This document shows positions 1 through 8,487 of a stretch of DNA of 64,000 bases, piece after piece. Numbering within the stretch: position 1 is the stretch's first letter; the number at the start of each line of letters is the position of its first letter. Below the pieces are notes generated by a model, which saw only the letters and a list, made by a program, of their open reading frames with translations, searched no databases and was not told where the DNA came from. The position numbers and the translations under genes were made by a program. The DNA is from Deltaproteobacteria bacterium IMCC39524 (lineage in GTDB: Bacteria; Desulfobacterota; Desulfuromonadia; Desulfuromonadales; BM103), in the NCBI GenBank assembly GCA_029667085.1, contig JARUHJ010000001.1, positions 496,001 through 560,000 of the forward strand, given 5' to 3'.

Positions 1-214
1 GTAACTCTTCAAGACAGAAATGGTGGCGTTTGGCAAGAGTGGAAAAATCAAGAAAACCAAAATTAACTGGCTTTTTCACCTTGTATGCAAAATCTCCGGC
101 GAGAAAGACCCAGGAGATGTGGGTTTCGATCAGCGTGACTTGCTCGACCGGATGGTCGTAGAAGCCTGGTTGCAGCATGGCCTTGATAAGGGTTCTCTCT
201 GTTGCTGCTTCCAT
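1..214 (-). CDS. Partial aminoglycoside-phosphotransferase-like / P-loop ATPase protein (N-terminus only)
   Basis: The reading frame opens with ATG at 214 and stays open for 71 codons until it leaves the window at base 1, so only the N-terminus is present. The residues ETHISWVFLAGDFAYKVKKP and the following NFGFLDFSTL are typical of the N-terminus of COG2187 proteins, which join an aminoglycoside phosphotransferase-like kinase domain to a P-loop ATPase domain. A GGAG lies about 11 bases before the start. The substrate of this family is not established, and antibiotic resistance should not be assumed. The identification rests on remembered family sequence and cannot be completed without the missing C-terminus. 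Confidence 0.75.
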   Translation of the reverse strand, partial: MEAATERTLIKAMLQPGFYDHPVEQVTLIETHISWVFLAGDFAYKVKKPVNFGFLDFSTLAKRHHFCLEEL

Positions 215-435
215 CTATTCATCTCCAGCCTGACAGAATATATCAATAGCTTAATTGATAAGAAACACCGAGCAAGGGGGTAAGCGACCTGAAAGGTTCA
301 ACAAACATGTTAGAGCGCTGGACGAATTTGTCAGAGTAAATTGTGGATAGATATAGCGTTAATCAGGTCAAGAGATTTTCACAAAATACCTCATAGAAAA
401 TGTCTACCCTCGCTATTAGACTCAGAAGCCGATAT

Positions 436-819
436 TCAAGAGAGAAGTCTCTGAATAGCTTCAATGACCATCGATGTCTTGTATGGTTTTGTTATGTACA
501 TGTCGGCTCCAGCTTGCTCGCCCATGACAAGGTCTTCTTTGCTCTTTTTCGCCGTAAGTATGATGATCGGTATATGACAGGTTGCCTCGTTAGACTTTAA
601 CTGCCGACAAACCTGGAAGCCATCAACCTCGGGAAGCATAATATCGAGAAGAATCAGATCAGGCTTCATCGTTTCTACGACATCTAATGCTGTCTGACCA
701 TCCATCACCCCTTCAACTGTGTAACCCTCTATACTCAACAGCATGCTTTGCAGCGTCAATAGGTCTTGTTCATCTTCAACAACCAAAATCTTCTTTTTGG
801 TCACAGCAGCCTCCGCCAT
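436..819 (-). CDS. Single-domain response regulator (CheY-like receiver)
   Basis: A 127-residue protein made only of a receiver domain. The usual phosphorylation site is complete: acidic pair E15/D16, phospho-acceptor D59 in LLLDI, T89 in the ILTA strand, and K111-P112 in TKPY. With no output domain it must act by protein contact or in a phosphorelay. It begins three bases after the stop of the membrane protein encoded upstream (823-1344), so the two are almost certainly co-transcribed. No histidine kinase is visible nearby, so the partner is unknown. Strong domain call; biological role unknown. Confidence 0.93.
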   Translation of the reverse strand: MAEAAVTKKKILVVEDEQDLLTLQSMLLSIEGYTVEGVMDGQTALDVVETMKPDLILLDIMLPEVDGFQVCRQLKSNEATCHIPIIILTAKKSKEDLVMGEQAGADMYITKPYKTSMVIEAIQRLLS

Positions 820-822
820 TGA

Positions 823-1344
823 CTAAAGTTCATCCTTACCTGCCTCATCATTCCAAAGGGGATTCTCACGATCTTCCGGGTGTAGTTTTTGCTTTTCTTC
901 TTGATGGATATGCCAGAAGGATTGATCAATCGCCCCCTCAAGGTATTCGTGTTTTTGATCATGATGAAACGGACACCACCAGTTTTCGACGATTTTTACT
1001 AGATAGGTAATGTAACGGAAAAGCGCCACACTCATCGGGCAATAGACCTTGCAATTAAAAATCCAGTACCAGCGATAGCCTTGGAACTGAAGCCAAGTAT
1101 TCTTTGAATCAAATGTGATTTGGTTGTCGTATTGATAACGATGTGAAACCCAAGACGGCACAAACGACCAGTAGGGTCGAACATCCATTCCGCCGACATA
1201 CTTCAAATGAAATTTGACGAGTAAAATGCCAGCAATTACGAACGGAATTGTCGTGAGCAACGGTGCGTAAATCAAAGGAATGCCGAGATATCTCTTCCAG
1301 GCGGGTTGATCAATGTAATTCCTGCCAATAATAACTCTATCCAT
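823..1344 (-). CDS. Hypothetical membrane protein with Cys/His cluster
   Basis: A 173-residue protein I do not recognise. One hydrophobic segment at about residues 21-46 looks like a membrane anchor. A second moderately hydrophobic stretch (about 96-122) is bracketed by C98, C102, C124 and followed by H127, H128 and H132, which could bind a metal or haem; this is inference from spacing only. The C-terminal 40 residues are charged and probably cytoplasmic. A GAGG precedes the ATG by about 7 bases. It is the first gene of a two-gene operon with the CheY-like protein at 436-819, which suggests a signalling or redox-sensing link. Confidence 0.7.
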   Translation of the reverse strand: MDRVIIGRNYIDQPAWKRYLGIPLIYAPLLTTIPFVIAGILLVKFHLKYVGGMDVRPYWSFVPSWVSHRYQYDNQITFDSKNTWLQFQGYRWYWIFNCKVYCPMSVALFRYITYLVKIVENWWCPFHHDQKHEYLEGAIDQSFWHIHQEEKQKLHPEDRENPLWNDEAGKDEL

Positions 1345-1412
1345 ATCGGTGCCTCGCTGTAGTGGATATCAAAAGAACTTGGCGGACTATACTTGATCAT
1401 TTGCAAGGGGTT

Positions 1413-1428
1413 AGAGCACATGTGCTCT
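1413..1428. promoter_or_regulatory. 16-bp perfect palindrome upstream of the 823-1344 operon
   Basis: AGAGCACATGTGCTCT is a perfect palindrome about 70 bases upstream of the minus-strand start at 1344. The position and symmetry fit an operator for a dimeric regulator. No specific regulator is recognised. Confidence 0.4.
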
Positions 1429-1700
1429 TAGCGTTAACTTAGAAGTTCGTCAACTTGAGCTCATTGATACGTTTTCCCAATAATTTGTTGAGATCCTTTA
1501 GAGAGAAATGGCTCCGATGATGCGAATGGCCTGCAGTCTTCTTTTGTCATGTCGCCCAATCCCAGGCACCTAAGTAAACAAAGCCCTTTTAATTATACTC
1601 AGGCTTAGGTCGATGGCAAAGCAGATGGCTTTTTATTTATTCACTCGTATCGATTGGATTCGCTCAGAGTAGTTTTTTAGGATGGCTCAAAAGCCCTGAC

Positions 1701-1745
1701 AAATAAAAAAGCCCCGCTCACCGGAGGGGGGGGGGGGAGCAGGGC
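1701..1745 (-). terminator. Putative intrinsic terminator with a 12-G loop tract
   Basis: On the minus strand GCCCTGCTC pairs with GAGCGGGGC (one central mismatch) and is followed by TTTTTTATTT. The loop contains an uninterrupted run of 12 C (12 G on the plus strand, about 1726-1737). It would end a transcript of the small minus-strand gene at 1990-2163. The gap from 1345 to 1989 otherwise shows nothing I can identify. Confidence 0.55.
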
Positions 1746-1989
1746 AAGGCTCTCTGCATTATGAGGGGATCATAAGGCAGAGGAATATATAAACTTGTAA
1801 CAGCTTTTTCTGTGCTGTCCATTGACTCCTGCATGCCTCTATCCACAATAAGCTGTTTTTTCACCTCAGAAGTCGTGACCAATGAAAAGTTGTGAGTGTG
1901 ACTTTAGCAAACCGCAGCATTAACCAACCAAGCCACGTGCTCTTGCGGGTTTATCTTGTCGTTGTTGAAAACAACTTTTCATTAAGGTC

Positions 1990-2163
1990 TCACTCCCAGT
2001 CAGAAGTGGATTCGTGTTCCTTTAATAATTTAATTTCTTCAGAAATAATAGTTTCAAGCCGAGCAATTATGTCTTTCACCTCTTTTTCATTGACGGATTC
2101 AGAAAAGCCCATGCTAATCAAGATTTCACAAAGATCCTTCAATCGCACAATGCTGTTAATCAT
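1990..2163 (-). CDS. Small hypothetical protein (57 aa)
   Basis: A short minus-strand frame with ATG at 2163 and an AAGGTGAGG ribosome-binding site 5 bases upstream. The product is acidic and predicted to be largely helical (heptad-like spacing in residues 25-50, KEVKDIIARLETIISEEIKL), with no membrane segment and one Cys. No family is recognised. The good ribosome-binding site, protein-like composition and a terminator further downstream (1701-1745) support it as a real gene. It may be a small helical adaptor, which is only a guess. Confidence 0.55.
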   Translation of the reverse strand: MINSIVRLKDLCEILISMGFSESVNEKEVKDIIARLETIISEEIKLLKEHESTSDWE

Positions 2164-2384
2164 GATTTCCTCACCTTAACTTAAAGATTATTCGATCTCA
2201 TAAAGTCAACGTCCATTACTTAATTTCCCCCCAAAGGTGACTCTTTTGTGCCAGACGCTTGTAGCTCTATAGCGTTTGATTCTTGGTGTTTCGTGTATGA
2301 TCATGGTCAAATCTAAAAAATCTAATCGGTTAAATTCTATAAGCAATTAGAATCCTGTCAATTTACATTTATCTGCCCCAACAA

Positions 2385-2418
2385 TATGACCACCAAGGAC
2401 CGAACCCTGATGGTCATA
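2385..2418. terminator. CCACCAAGG-type hairpin, copy A
   Basis: TATGACCACCAAGG pairs with CCCTGATGGTCATA across a short loop (12 of 14 positions complementary) and is followed by a weak T tract. It resembles the hairpins at 10227-10254 and 12908-12935, so it may be one member of a dispersed element. There is no plus-strand gene immediately upstream to terminate. The rest of the 2164-2664 gap shows no other feature. Confidence 0.4.
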
Positions 2419-2664
2419 ATTTCGTGGATTAAGGAGCTTGCAGAACACCTTTTTCAAAAAGAAGTTAGTTCTCATCTCAACAGTCATGAAGTTTTGCAAA
2501 TAACCCTCAAACTATAAATTACGATTTTTTCGATTAGACAAAACTGAAGCCTTGCTTAGAAATAGTTTTACGCTAATGTTCTAACATGCATTGAAAGAAA
2601 ATCCAGAAGAGCAAATCTCAGAGATTTTTTAAAGACTGAGTCACTATAATAAGGTGAACTGTGA

Positions 2665-3843
2665 ATGGTTGATTTTGCGGAATTTTTCCTCACCTTAGGC
2701 CTACTTTTCCTGGTTGGATTGATTACTGACCTTCTAGGACGAAAGACCTTCCTGCCACGAGTATCTCTACTCATGGTTTTTGGATTCATTATTGGTCCAT
2801 CAGCTCTAGACTTTATTCCTGAGATAGGCCACCGCTGGTTCCCTGCTGTAGCTGATATGGCGCTGGTGATGATTGGTTTTCTCTTAGGGGGTCAATTAAC
2901 AATCCCCTTCTTAAAAAAGTCAGGTCGTCATGTCCTCGGCATATCTCTTCTTGAAGTGGTGATCACGGCCTCCGTTGTTACCGTTGGTATGTTGATAATC
3001 GGTAAATCTCTGCCCGTTGCCTTGTTGTTGGGAGCTATAGCTCCGGCAACAGCTCCCGCTGCAACAATTGCTGTGGTGCGTGAGACCAAATCTCATGGTC
3101 CGTTCACAGATGTTTTGATTGGTGTTGTCGGAATAGACGATATCTGGGGTGTTATCTTTTTTACCGTCATTCTTTCCTTTGCCATGGCGATAGCGGGATC
3201 CCACGGCTCTGCTGGGGTTTTGTTTGCAGGTTTGTGGGATGTATTTGGAGCAATATTGCTTGGTGTAATTATGGGGCTTCCGATGGCATTTTTAAGTGGT
3301 CGGGTTAAAGCTGGAGAGCCCACTTTGGTAGAAGCTTTAGGTTTTGTATTTTTATGCGCTGGGGTCGCGTTTTGGTTGGAGGTTTCATTTATCCTTTCAT
3401 CGATGGTTATGGGGTGTGTCGTAGTGAATTTGGCGAAACATCATTCAAGACCTTTTCATGCAATAGAGGCTGTCGAGTGGCCTTTCCTGACACTTTTTTT
3501 CGTTCTTTCCGGTGCCTCTTTGCATTTTCAGACAATAATGGCAGCTGGGTATGTTTTTGTTTTTTATGTAATTCTGAGAGTCCTGGGTAAATTCTTTGGT
3601 TCTAGACTTGGGGCCATGGTTAGCGGAGCAGATGATAAAATTCGCAAAAACATATGGATGGGCCTTATGCCCCAAGCAGGTGTCGCTTTAGGAATGGCTC
3701 TTTATGCCTCACAGCGTTTCCAGGATTTAAGCAATACAATCATGCCTGTAATCATTGGGGGAACAGTCATCTTTGAGTTGTTTGGCCCAATGATGACCAA
3801 ACGAGCTCTTTTAGAAAGTGGGGAAGTTCAAATAAGAAGTTAG
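2665..3843 (+). CDS. Cation:proton antiporter (CPA2/Kef-type membrane domain)
   Basis: A 392-residue integral membrane protein with about 12-13 hydrophobic segments, the size of a stand-alone CPA2 transport domain without the cytosolic TrkA-N domains of full Kef channels. The family signatures are present: the unwound-helix motif ATAPAAT at 128-134 and the paired acidic residues D158-D159 in GIDDIWG, which in this family carry ion and protons and usually indicate electrogenic exchange. It most likely exchanges Na+ or K+ for H+ at the inner membrane. The ATG at 2665 has a weak AAGGTG about 9 bases upstream. It stands alone, and the ion specificity cannot be read from sequence. Confidence 0.9.
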   Translation: MVDFAEFFLTLGLLFLVGLITDLLGRKTFLPRVSLLMVFGFIIGPSALDFIPEIGHRWFPAVADMALVMIGFLLGGQLTIPFLKKSGRHVLGISLLEVVITASVVTVGMLIIGKSLPVALLLGAIAPATAPAATIAVVRETKSHGPFTDVLIGVVGIDDIWGVIFFTVILSFAMAIAGSHGSAGVLFAGLWDVFGAILLGVIMGLPMAFLSGRVKAGEPTLVEALGFVFLCAGVAFWLEVSFILSSMVMGCVVVNLAKHHSRPFHAIEAVEWPFLTLFFVLSGASLHFQTIMAAGYVFVFYVILRVLGKFFGSRLGAMVSGADDKIRKNIWMGLMPQAGVALGMALYASQRFQDLSNTIMPVIIGGTVIFELFGPMMTKRALLESGEVQIRS

Positions 3844-3981
3844 GCAACGGTAAATACAGAAATACCCTATTTATCAACTATCTAAAGCTTTAATAAAAAG
3901 CGCCTCTCAGACATCCGGGGATTAAGAACGAATTGCAAATAGGCGTTAAGCTTTTTTCTAGCGTAAGGATTACTGTCTTAT

Positions 3982-4016
3982 TTTATCACATTTTTTTTTG
4001 GGGGGGGGAGGGGGGC
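3982..4016. repeat. Homopolymer tract T9-G9-A-G6 in an intergenic gap
   Basis: Between the antiporter and the gene at 4145 lies a run of nine T followed by nine G, one A and six G. Such tracts slip during replication and sequencing and the G-rich strand could form a quadruplex. No gene is visible in the remainder of 3844-4144. Confidence 0.6.
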
Positions 4017-4144
4017 TGGCAGTTTTGGAAAATTCTTACGGGCCCTGACAAATAATAAAGGTCACTCGATTTTGTAGTTGAAGTGGTCTCTGAGACAAGC
4101 CATAAAGACAACATGATCATCGAAAAGCTTTACACCCAGTAACC

Positions 4145-4342
4145 TTACAAGAACACATTGTGTCGGCGCCGTTCCACTCCATTGTATGGAACTTTCAGGG
4201 CACGCATTTTATCCCTGCCAACAACAACCCATCCACCAAAACGTTTAAAAAACACAACCTGATTTTCAGCCAGCAAAAATTGCAGCTCATCCTTGCTGAC
4301 AAACTCTTCATGTCCACCTTTAAGTACCACAGGAACAAACAT
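4145..4342 (-). CDS. GSU3473-like small protein (65 aa)
   Basis: The start was placed at the ATG at 4342 rather than further upstream because AGGAGGC lies 5 bases before it. The product has a short beta-rich layout: VPVVLKGG, then the helix-like KDELQFLLAE, then VVFFKRFGGWVVVGRD, and a basic tail containing VERRRH. This matches my recollection of the GSU3473 family of small Geobacter proteins, whose function is unknown. It stands alone between two gaps without conserved neighbours. Expression as a real gene is well supported by the ribosome-binding site; the family label is less sure. Confidence 0.65.
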   Translation of the reverse strand: MFVPVVLKGGHEEFVSKDELQFLLAENQVVFFKRFGGWVVVGRDKMRALKVPYNGVERRRHNVFL

Positions 4343-4671
4343 AGAAAGCCTCCTATCCAAACAACTTTAATTCTAAGCTAACGTGAAGAAAGCTTCTGTC
4401 AAGGCCGCTGACACATAATTTTAGGATCTTCTCGGAAACACACTGGAGGGTTGAAGCAAATCGCTACTAACGGCAAATAATCTTATTTGTCCTACTATAT
4501 TGATTCGAGGTGCTCAGATTGGCTGGAACGTGAAATTCGTACAGCCCCTGACTTTTACTTAGCCTTGTAGCGTTTCTACTCCAGAAATCTTTGTGCTATA
4601 TGGCTGGCCTAGTCTTATTGCAAATTGGCTCATAAATTATTGGCAATCGCAGTTGTTCATCCTTTATGAAT
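4343..4671. other. Gene-free gap
   Basis: About 330 bases without an open frame that looks coding on either strand. A minor inverted repeat (CAAATAATCTTATTTG near 4472) is present. I see no other feature. Confidence 0.5.
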
Positions 4672-5784
4672 TTATTCAATACGTATTTCGAGTAGCGCCA
4701 AATCATCATCTATTCGGATTTCATTTGAAGCAGTCAGTAATGCTTGATGCAATGATTCAATTTTGATGGGGATTCTGGGATAACCCAAAGACTCTAGTAT
4801 ATTGATTAACCCTGCGGTTCCCAACTGTTGTCCATCAGCATCCTGTATCTCGACGGCACCATCGGAGCAGAGCAGAAGACAGTCTCCAGGGTCGCATTGA
4901 AAAGAAATTTCGTCATACTCGGCGTCATCGGTCATCCCGAAAGGCAAACCTGGAACTTTGATCGCTTCGTTTCGGCCTGAGGGTTTGAAGATAATGAGCG
5001 GAGGGCCTCCGGCTGAAGTGACTCGAAGTATCCGGTCAGTGGCATTGAGGACGCCGCAGACTGCAGTTGAAAAGGATTCGTCTTTGACAATTTTACACAA
5101 TTCCTGATTCAATAAATGTGCAAAATCAGGAGGATGAACCAACGTCTGGTGGTGTCTCTCCCAAAGGGAGCTTAGATGCATGGTATAGAGTGCTGCTGCA
5201 ACACCATGGCCCATAATATCCGCAAGCATAAAGGCATAACGATCAGCGTCTAGTTGTCGAAAAGCAATATAGTCGCCCCCGATTATATCGTGAGGAATAT
5301 AAATCGAGCAAAAGCTGACTCGCTTGTTTGGTGGCAGTTCATGATCCATGGAAAGTTCTTGTATCTGTTTTGCACGTAGCAGGTCAGCATAGGCGTGAGA
5401 ATAGTCACGAAAAGTTTCAACACCACCAATGACCTCGTTCTGTGCATTATGGACCGGAGCGACTGAAATGGTCATCGCCACACGACCACCAGTACTTGTT
5501 TGACAAAAAGCGAGTAAGGGCTCAGCACTAGGCTTATTCGTTTGCATACTTCTATGAAGAGGGCAAAATTCTTTGCCACATAATTGTCGGCCATCCTTGT
5601 CTATATGAACAAGAATGTCGTCTCTGCACTTGTGCCCCACAACCTCTTGTGCGGTCCAACCTGTGATGCGCTCAGCTGCTTTATTCCAGTAGAGAATGGT
5701 GCGCTGGAGATCGCACACATATAGACCGTCATTTAAGGAGTCAAGAATAACACCTACAAGAGCCGGGTTTATTTTGGTTCCCAT
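4672..5784 (-). CDS. PAS domain - PP2C/SpoIIE-type serine phosphatase (RsbU-like)
   Basis: A signalling protein of about 370 residues. Residues 1-120 form a PAS domain (NDGLYVCDLQRTILYWNKAAERITG region), including the Cys-rich HKCRDDI...CGKEFCPLH segment often seen in PAS domains of GGDEF proteins, so redox or metal sensing is possible. The remainder is a PPM/SpoIIE phosphatase with metal-binding aspartates in GGDY, ADIMGHG and LLCSDGAVE. Such proteins dephosphorylate anti-sigma-antagonist proteins in partner-switching pathways; no anti-sigma or STAS gene is nearby. I chose the ATG at 5784 because GGAG sits 6 bases upstream; ATG at 5796 or GTG at 5805 are alternatives. Confidence 0.88.
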   Translation of the reverse strand: MGTKINPALVGVILDSLNDGLYVCDLQRTILYWNKAAERITGWTAQEVVGHKCRDDILVHIDKDGRQLCGKEFCPLHRSMQTNKPSAEPLLAFCQTSTGGRVAMTISVAPVHNAQNEVIGGVETFRDYSHAYADLLRAKQIQELSMDHELPPNKRVSFCSIYIPHDIIGGDYIAFRQLDADRYAFMLADIMGHGVAAALYTMHLSSLWERHHQTLVHPPDFAHLLNQELCKIVKDESFSTAVCGVLNATDRILRVTSAGGPPLIIFKPSGRNEAIKVPGLPFGMTDDAEYDEISFQCDPGDCLLLCSDGAVEIQDADGQQLGTAGLINILESLGYPRIPIKIESLHQALLTASNEIRIDDDLALLEIRIE

Positions 5785-5986
5785 TGGAAACTCCATGAAA
5801 AGCACGGTAGAGAAGCTTTAAACTGCACTGCGAAGCAGATAGTATGAGTGTCGCTTCGTTATTTTTTCGTCGGTTGTACTCTGGAGGAAAAAACAAGTGA
5901 ATTGGCAATTCTATCACTGAAACTTCTTTGAACAACCACCTTCAAGTGTGAAATCTAACAATACTGATAATCAATAAATGTCCACC

Positions 5987-6330
5987 CGTTATAAGGTGCC
6001 CACCAATGGTCAGCAGTTTGTTGTAAAACAGTTGGGACGTTACCTAAGGTGGCATGCACGACACAATGAGTGGGACGCCTAAAGCGGCCGTCAGGAATGA
6101 TCGTTTAAACCAAGATGAGGAGTTATGGGCCACGTAGATTTAGTTGGTCAGGAGGACGTTGTCTGGCCCAACGCCCGATGCCGTGCATCCCATCCGCGAG
6201 GGGCAAGTGCCCCTGAAAGAGCTCAGATAGGGGGGCTGCATTTCAGGTCACCAAAGGCCTGAGCCCGCATCATCCCCTAAAAACCAGTTGCCGACGGATA
6301 GGTGGAAAACCGGTCGGATAACGTGGATCA
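5987..6330. other. Unexplained G+C-rich non-coding block
   Basis: This stretch is clearly richer in G+C than the DNA on either side, yet no frame is open for long. One plus-strand frame is open from the ATG at 5987 for about 30 codons, and both strands contain interrupted protein-like stretches. A perfect AGGGGCA/TGCCCCT hairpin occurs near 6200. It reads like the remnant of a transferred or mobile segment, but I cannot name the source. Confidence 0.4.
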
Positions 6331-6472
6331 TTCATCCCGCTCAAAATGAGTGGGGTTTTCTATTGTTGGGGGGAAGATATTCTTGAGGAATAGTGAATAA
6401 AGGGTTCCGGCGCAGATGATACTTCTCAACTTTAAATTTGCTTGCAATTCCTGATAAATGATAAAAGGCCTC

Positions 6473-6488
6473 CCGTTTCCAGGTGGCC
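6473..6488 (-). terminator. Putative intrinsic terminator after the 6527-6760 gene
   Basis: On the minus strand GGCCACC...GGAGGCC forms a short G+C-rich hairpin followed by TTTTATCATTT. It lies about 40 bases past the stop codon of the small gene at 6527-6760. Confidence 0.5.
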
Positions 6489-6526
6489 TTGATTTCCAAG
6501 CTTTTGGATCTATCAAGTTGACCACG

Positions 6527-6760
6527 TCAAATTGACAAATAATCACAATATTTACACCCATGCCCATGCTGTATCGGGTGATGCCTTTCAAGAAGTTCCC
6601 TGATTTCTGGTTCAATGGCCTTCGGCGTAGTCACCTTGAGCTTTAAATTGCTTTTAGTCACTCTAAATTGCTCTTGATGAATGCCGGCTCCAATGAGGTC
6701 ATCAACAGCTTTTTTTAAAGATTCTGCTGAACTATAGGCCACGGTAAGAGTTGTATTCAA
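6527..6760 (-). CDS. Small conserved-type hypothetical protein (HMA-like size and pattern)
   Basis: A TTG start at 6760 is strongly favoured because AAAAGGAGG ends 6 bases upstream; longer alternatives with GTG lack this. The 77-residue product starts NTTLTVAYSSAESLKKAVDD and continues with LIGAGI and a beta strand, an alternating beta-alpha-beta pattern like other small ferredoxin-fold proteins that carry a name such as DUF or HMA-like. The C-terminus HGHGCKYCDYL contains two Cys and two His that could bind a metal. It is monocistronic with its own terminator at 6473-6488. The exact function is unknown. Confidence 0.65.
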   Translation of the reverse strand: MNTTLTVAYSSAESLKKAVDDLIGAGIHQEQFRVTKSNLKLKVTTPKAIEPEIRELLERHHPIQHGHGCKYCDYLSI

Positions 6761-6917
6761 AATCAACCTCCTTTTCTCAATAGAGCCCACTTTAATATCT
6801 CCCTTAAAATATTAGGGTTCCCTTTTATTCCTGCATTGACGCTATATTGACAGGCTACCATGAACAAAAACCAATTCAACTGAAGAGAGAAAAAAGTCTG
6901 CGTTTACGAAATTTTTT

Positions 6918-7097
6918 ATGGTAGAAGAATTTGGATGGCTCAATAAGTTTCTGAAATATCTAGAGGGTTACGAATGGGTTTGTCTGAGCAAGGAATCACG
7001 GCAGGGGAGGAGTTTTTGTTATTGTAAATTCAACTGTATCGTCCGTATGGATTTAAGTAGATACGAATACGAAGTTCATACCAACCCTGCAAGATAA
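6918..7097 (+). CDS. Possible small ORF (59 aa)
   Basis: An ATG-initiated frame of 59 codons whose stop lies at the base of a hairpin (7093-7137). The product is aromatic- and Cys-containing (three Cys in VCLSK and CYCKFNC) and does not match anything I recognise. There is no convincing ribosome-binding site. The hairpin placed exactly at the stop is the main reason to list it. It may equally be a chance frame or a relic. Confidence 0.25.
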   Translation: MVEEFGWLNKFLKYLEGYEWVCLSKESRQGRSFCYCKFNCIVRMDLSRYEYEVHTNPAR

Positions 7098-7137
7098 GAA
7101 TGGCCCATGCAAAACGGACGGGCCATGAAAATCTTAC
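7093..7137 (+). terminator. Nested hairpin ATGGCCC...GGGCCAT
   Basis: ATGGCCC pairs perfectly with GGGCCAT, and the flanks TAAGA and TCTTA extend the pairing. The T tract is weak. It lies between the small frame at 6918 and the aldo/keto reductase gene, so it could be a terminator or a leader structure. Confidence 0.35.
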
Positions 7138-7208
7138 AGTTGTTATTGTTTGACAAAGTCAACGGCGTCTAAAATACTAGGAGCAACTCAGAATCAGGGA
7201 GGCCTCAA

Positions 7209-8414
7209 ATGTTGTACAGAAAGGTTCCAAAAAACGGAGATGAGTTGTCCATTCTCGGATTCGGATGCATGCGCTTTCCTACGAAAGATGGACAGATCGA
7301 TGAACCCAGGGCGATTCGTCAAATCCGCTCAGCTATTGACAAAGGGTTGAATTATATCGATACCGCCTGGCCGTACCACGGCGGGGAGAGTGAGCCCCTG
7401 GTGGGAAGAGCCTTGAAAGACGGCTACCGTGAACGTGTGAAGTTGGCCACCAAGCTACCATCCTTCCTGATTAATACCCGGGAGGACATGGATCGCTACC
7501 TGAATGCCCAATTGAAAAAGCTCGACACCGATCACATCGATTATTACTTGGTCCACACCCTTACCGGACCAGTGTGGGAGGCCATGGTGACGTTGGGTAT
7601 TCACGATTTTCTCGACAAAGCCAAGGCTGACGGACTCATTGTCAATGCGGGCTTTTCCTTTCACGGCCTGCCCGGAGATTTTAAGCAAATTGTGGACGAC
7701 TACCCCTGGGATTTCTGTCAAATTCAGTACAATTATCTGGACGAGGATTACCAGGCAGGAACCGCGGGGTTGGAATATGCGGCGTCCAAAGATCTGGCAG
7801 TCATCATCATGGAACCACTACGTGGAGGCAACCTGGGGCAGCCCACACCACCACCGGCAATTGAGAAGATTTGGGCCAAGGCTGAAACATCGAGGTCACC
7901 CGTGGCCTGGGCGTTGCTCTGGATCTGGAACCACCCTGAGGTCACAGTGATCCTTTCCGGGATGAATGAGGAAGCCCATATCAATGAAAATATTGCCTTG
8001 GCTGAGCAGGGCTTTCCCGCCGTTTTGGCCTCCGCAGAACTGGAGTTGGTGGTCCAGGCAGCCAACACCTACCGGGAGCTGATGAAGGTGGGTTGTACCG
8101 GCTGTGGATACTGTATGCCGTGCCCTGCCAATGTGGCGATCCCCATCTGTTTCGAGATGTTTAACAAGTTGCACATGTTCAATCAGCCTGATGCCGCCAG
8201 ATTCGGCTACGCCATCCGCATGAGCGGAGATCTGACCAACGGGCTTTCCGGTTATGCGTCCCAGTGCGTTCAATGCGGTCTCTGTGTTGATAAATGTCCG
8301 CAGCAGATCCCGATCCCCGACATTCTCGCTCAAGTTGTTGCCGATATGGAAGACGAAGGTCTTTCCGAGCGCTTGGCAATGGCCCGCAAGATCATGCTGA
8401 AAAAGGTCAATTAG
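7209..8414 (+). CDS. Aldo/keto reductase with C-terminal 2x[4Fe-4S] region (COG1453 type)
   Basis: A 401-residue protein with an N-terminal TIM-barrel aldo/keto reductase domain (about 1-280). The catalytic tetrad is visible as D51, Y56, K82 and H116. Residues 290-370 carry two ferredoxin-like clusters: C296/C299/C302/C305 and C353/C356/C359/C363, which should bind [4Fe-4S] centres. Proteins of this kind are common in strict anaerobes and are thought to couple NAD(P)H and ferredoxin chemistry, but the substrate is unknown. GGGAGG lies 6 bases before the ATG. It converges with the iron-sulfur protein gene at 8488-9303, separated by about 70 bases. Confidence 0.93.
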   Translation: MLYRKVPKNGDELSILGFGCMRFPTKDGQIDEPRAIRQIRSAIDKGLNYIDTAWPYHGGESEPLVGRALKDGYRERVKLATKLPSFLINTREDMDRYLNAQLKKLDTDHIDYYLVHTLTGPVWEAMVTLGIHDFLDKAKADGLIVNAGFSFHGLPGDFKQIVDDYPWDFCQIQYNYLDEDYQAGTAGLEYAASKDLAVIIMEPLRGGNLGQPTPPPAIEKIWAKAETSRSPVAWALLWIWNHPEVTVILSGMNEEAHINENIALAEQGFPAVLASAELELVVQAANTYRELMKVGCTGCGYCMPCPANVAIPICFEMFNKLHMFNQPDAARFGYAIRMSGDLTNGLSGYASQCVQCGLCVDKCPQQIPIPDILAQVVADMEDEGLSERLAMARKIMLKKVN

Positions 8415-8487
8415 ATAACGGCTTATCCTCTCGCAATACCAAAAGGCAGGGAGGTTGTCGTAAAAGCGAGGTTCTTGAATCCCCTGA

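Noticed and set aside
20-283. Plus-strand frame of 87 codons at the left edge
   Set aside because: It runs antisense to the N-terminus of the COG2187-type gene (1-214, minus), which has strong family sequence and a ribosome-binding site.
6328-6615. Minus-strand frame of 95 codons overlapping the 6527-6760 gene
   Set aside because: No ribosome-binding site, starts inside the better supported small gene and covers its terminator.
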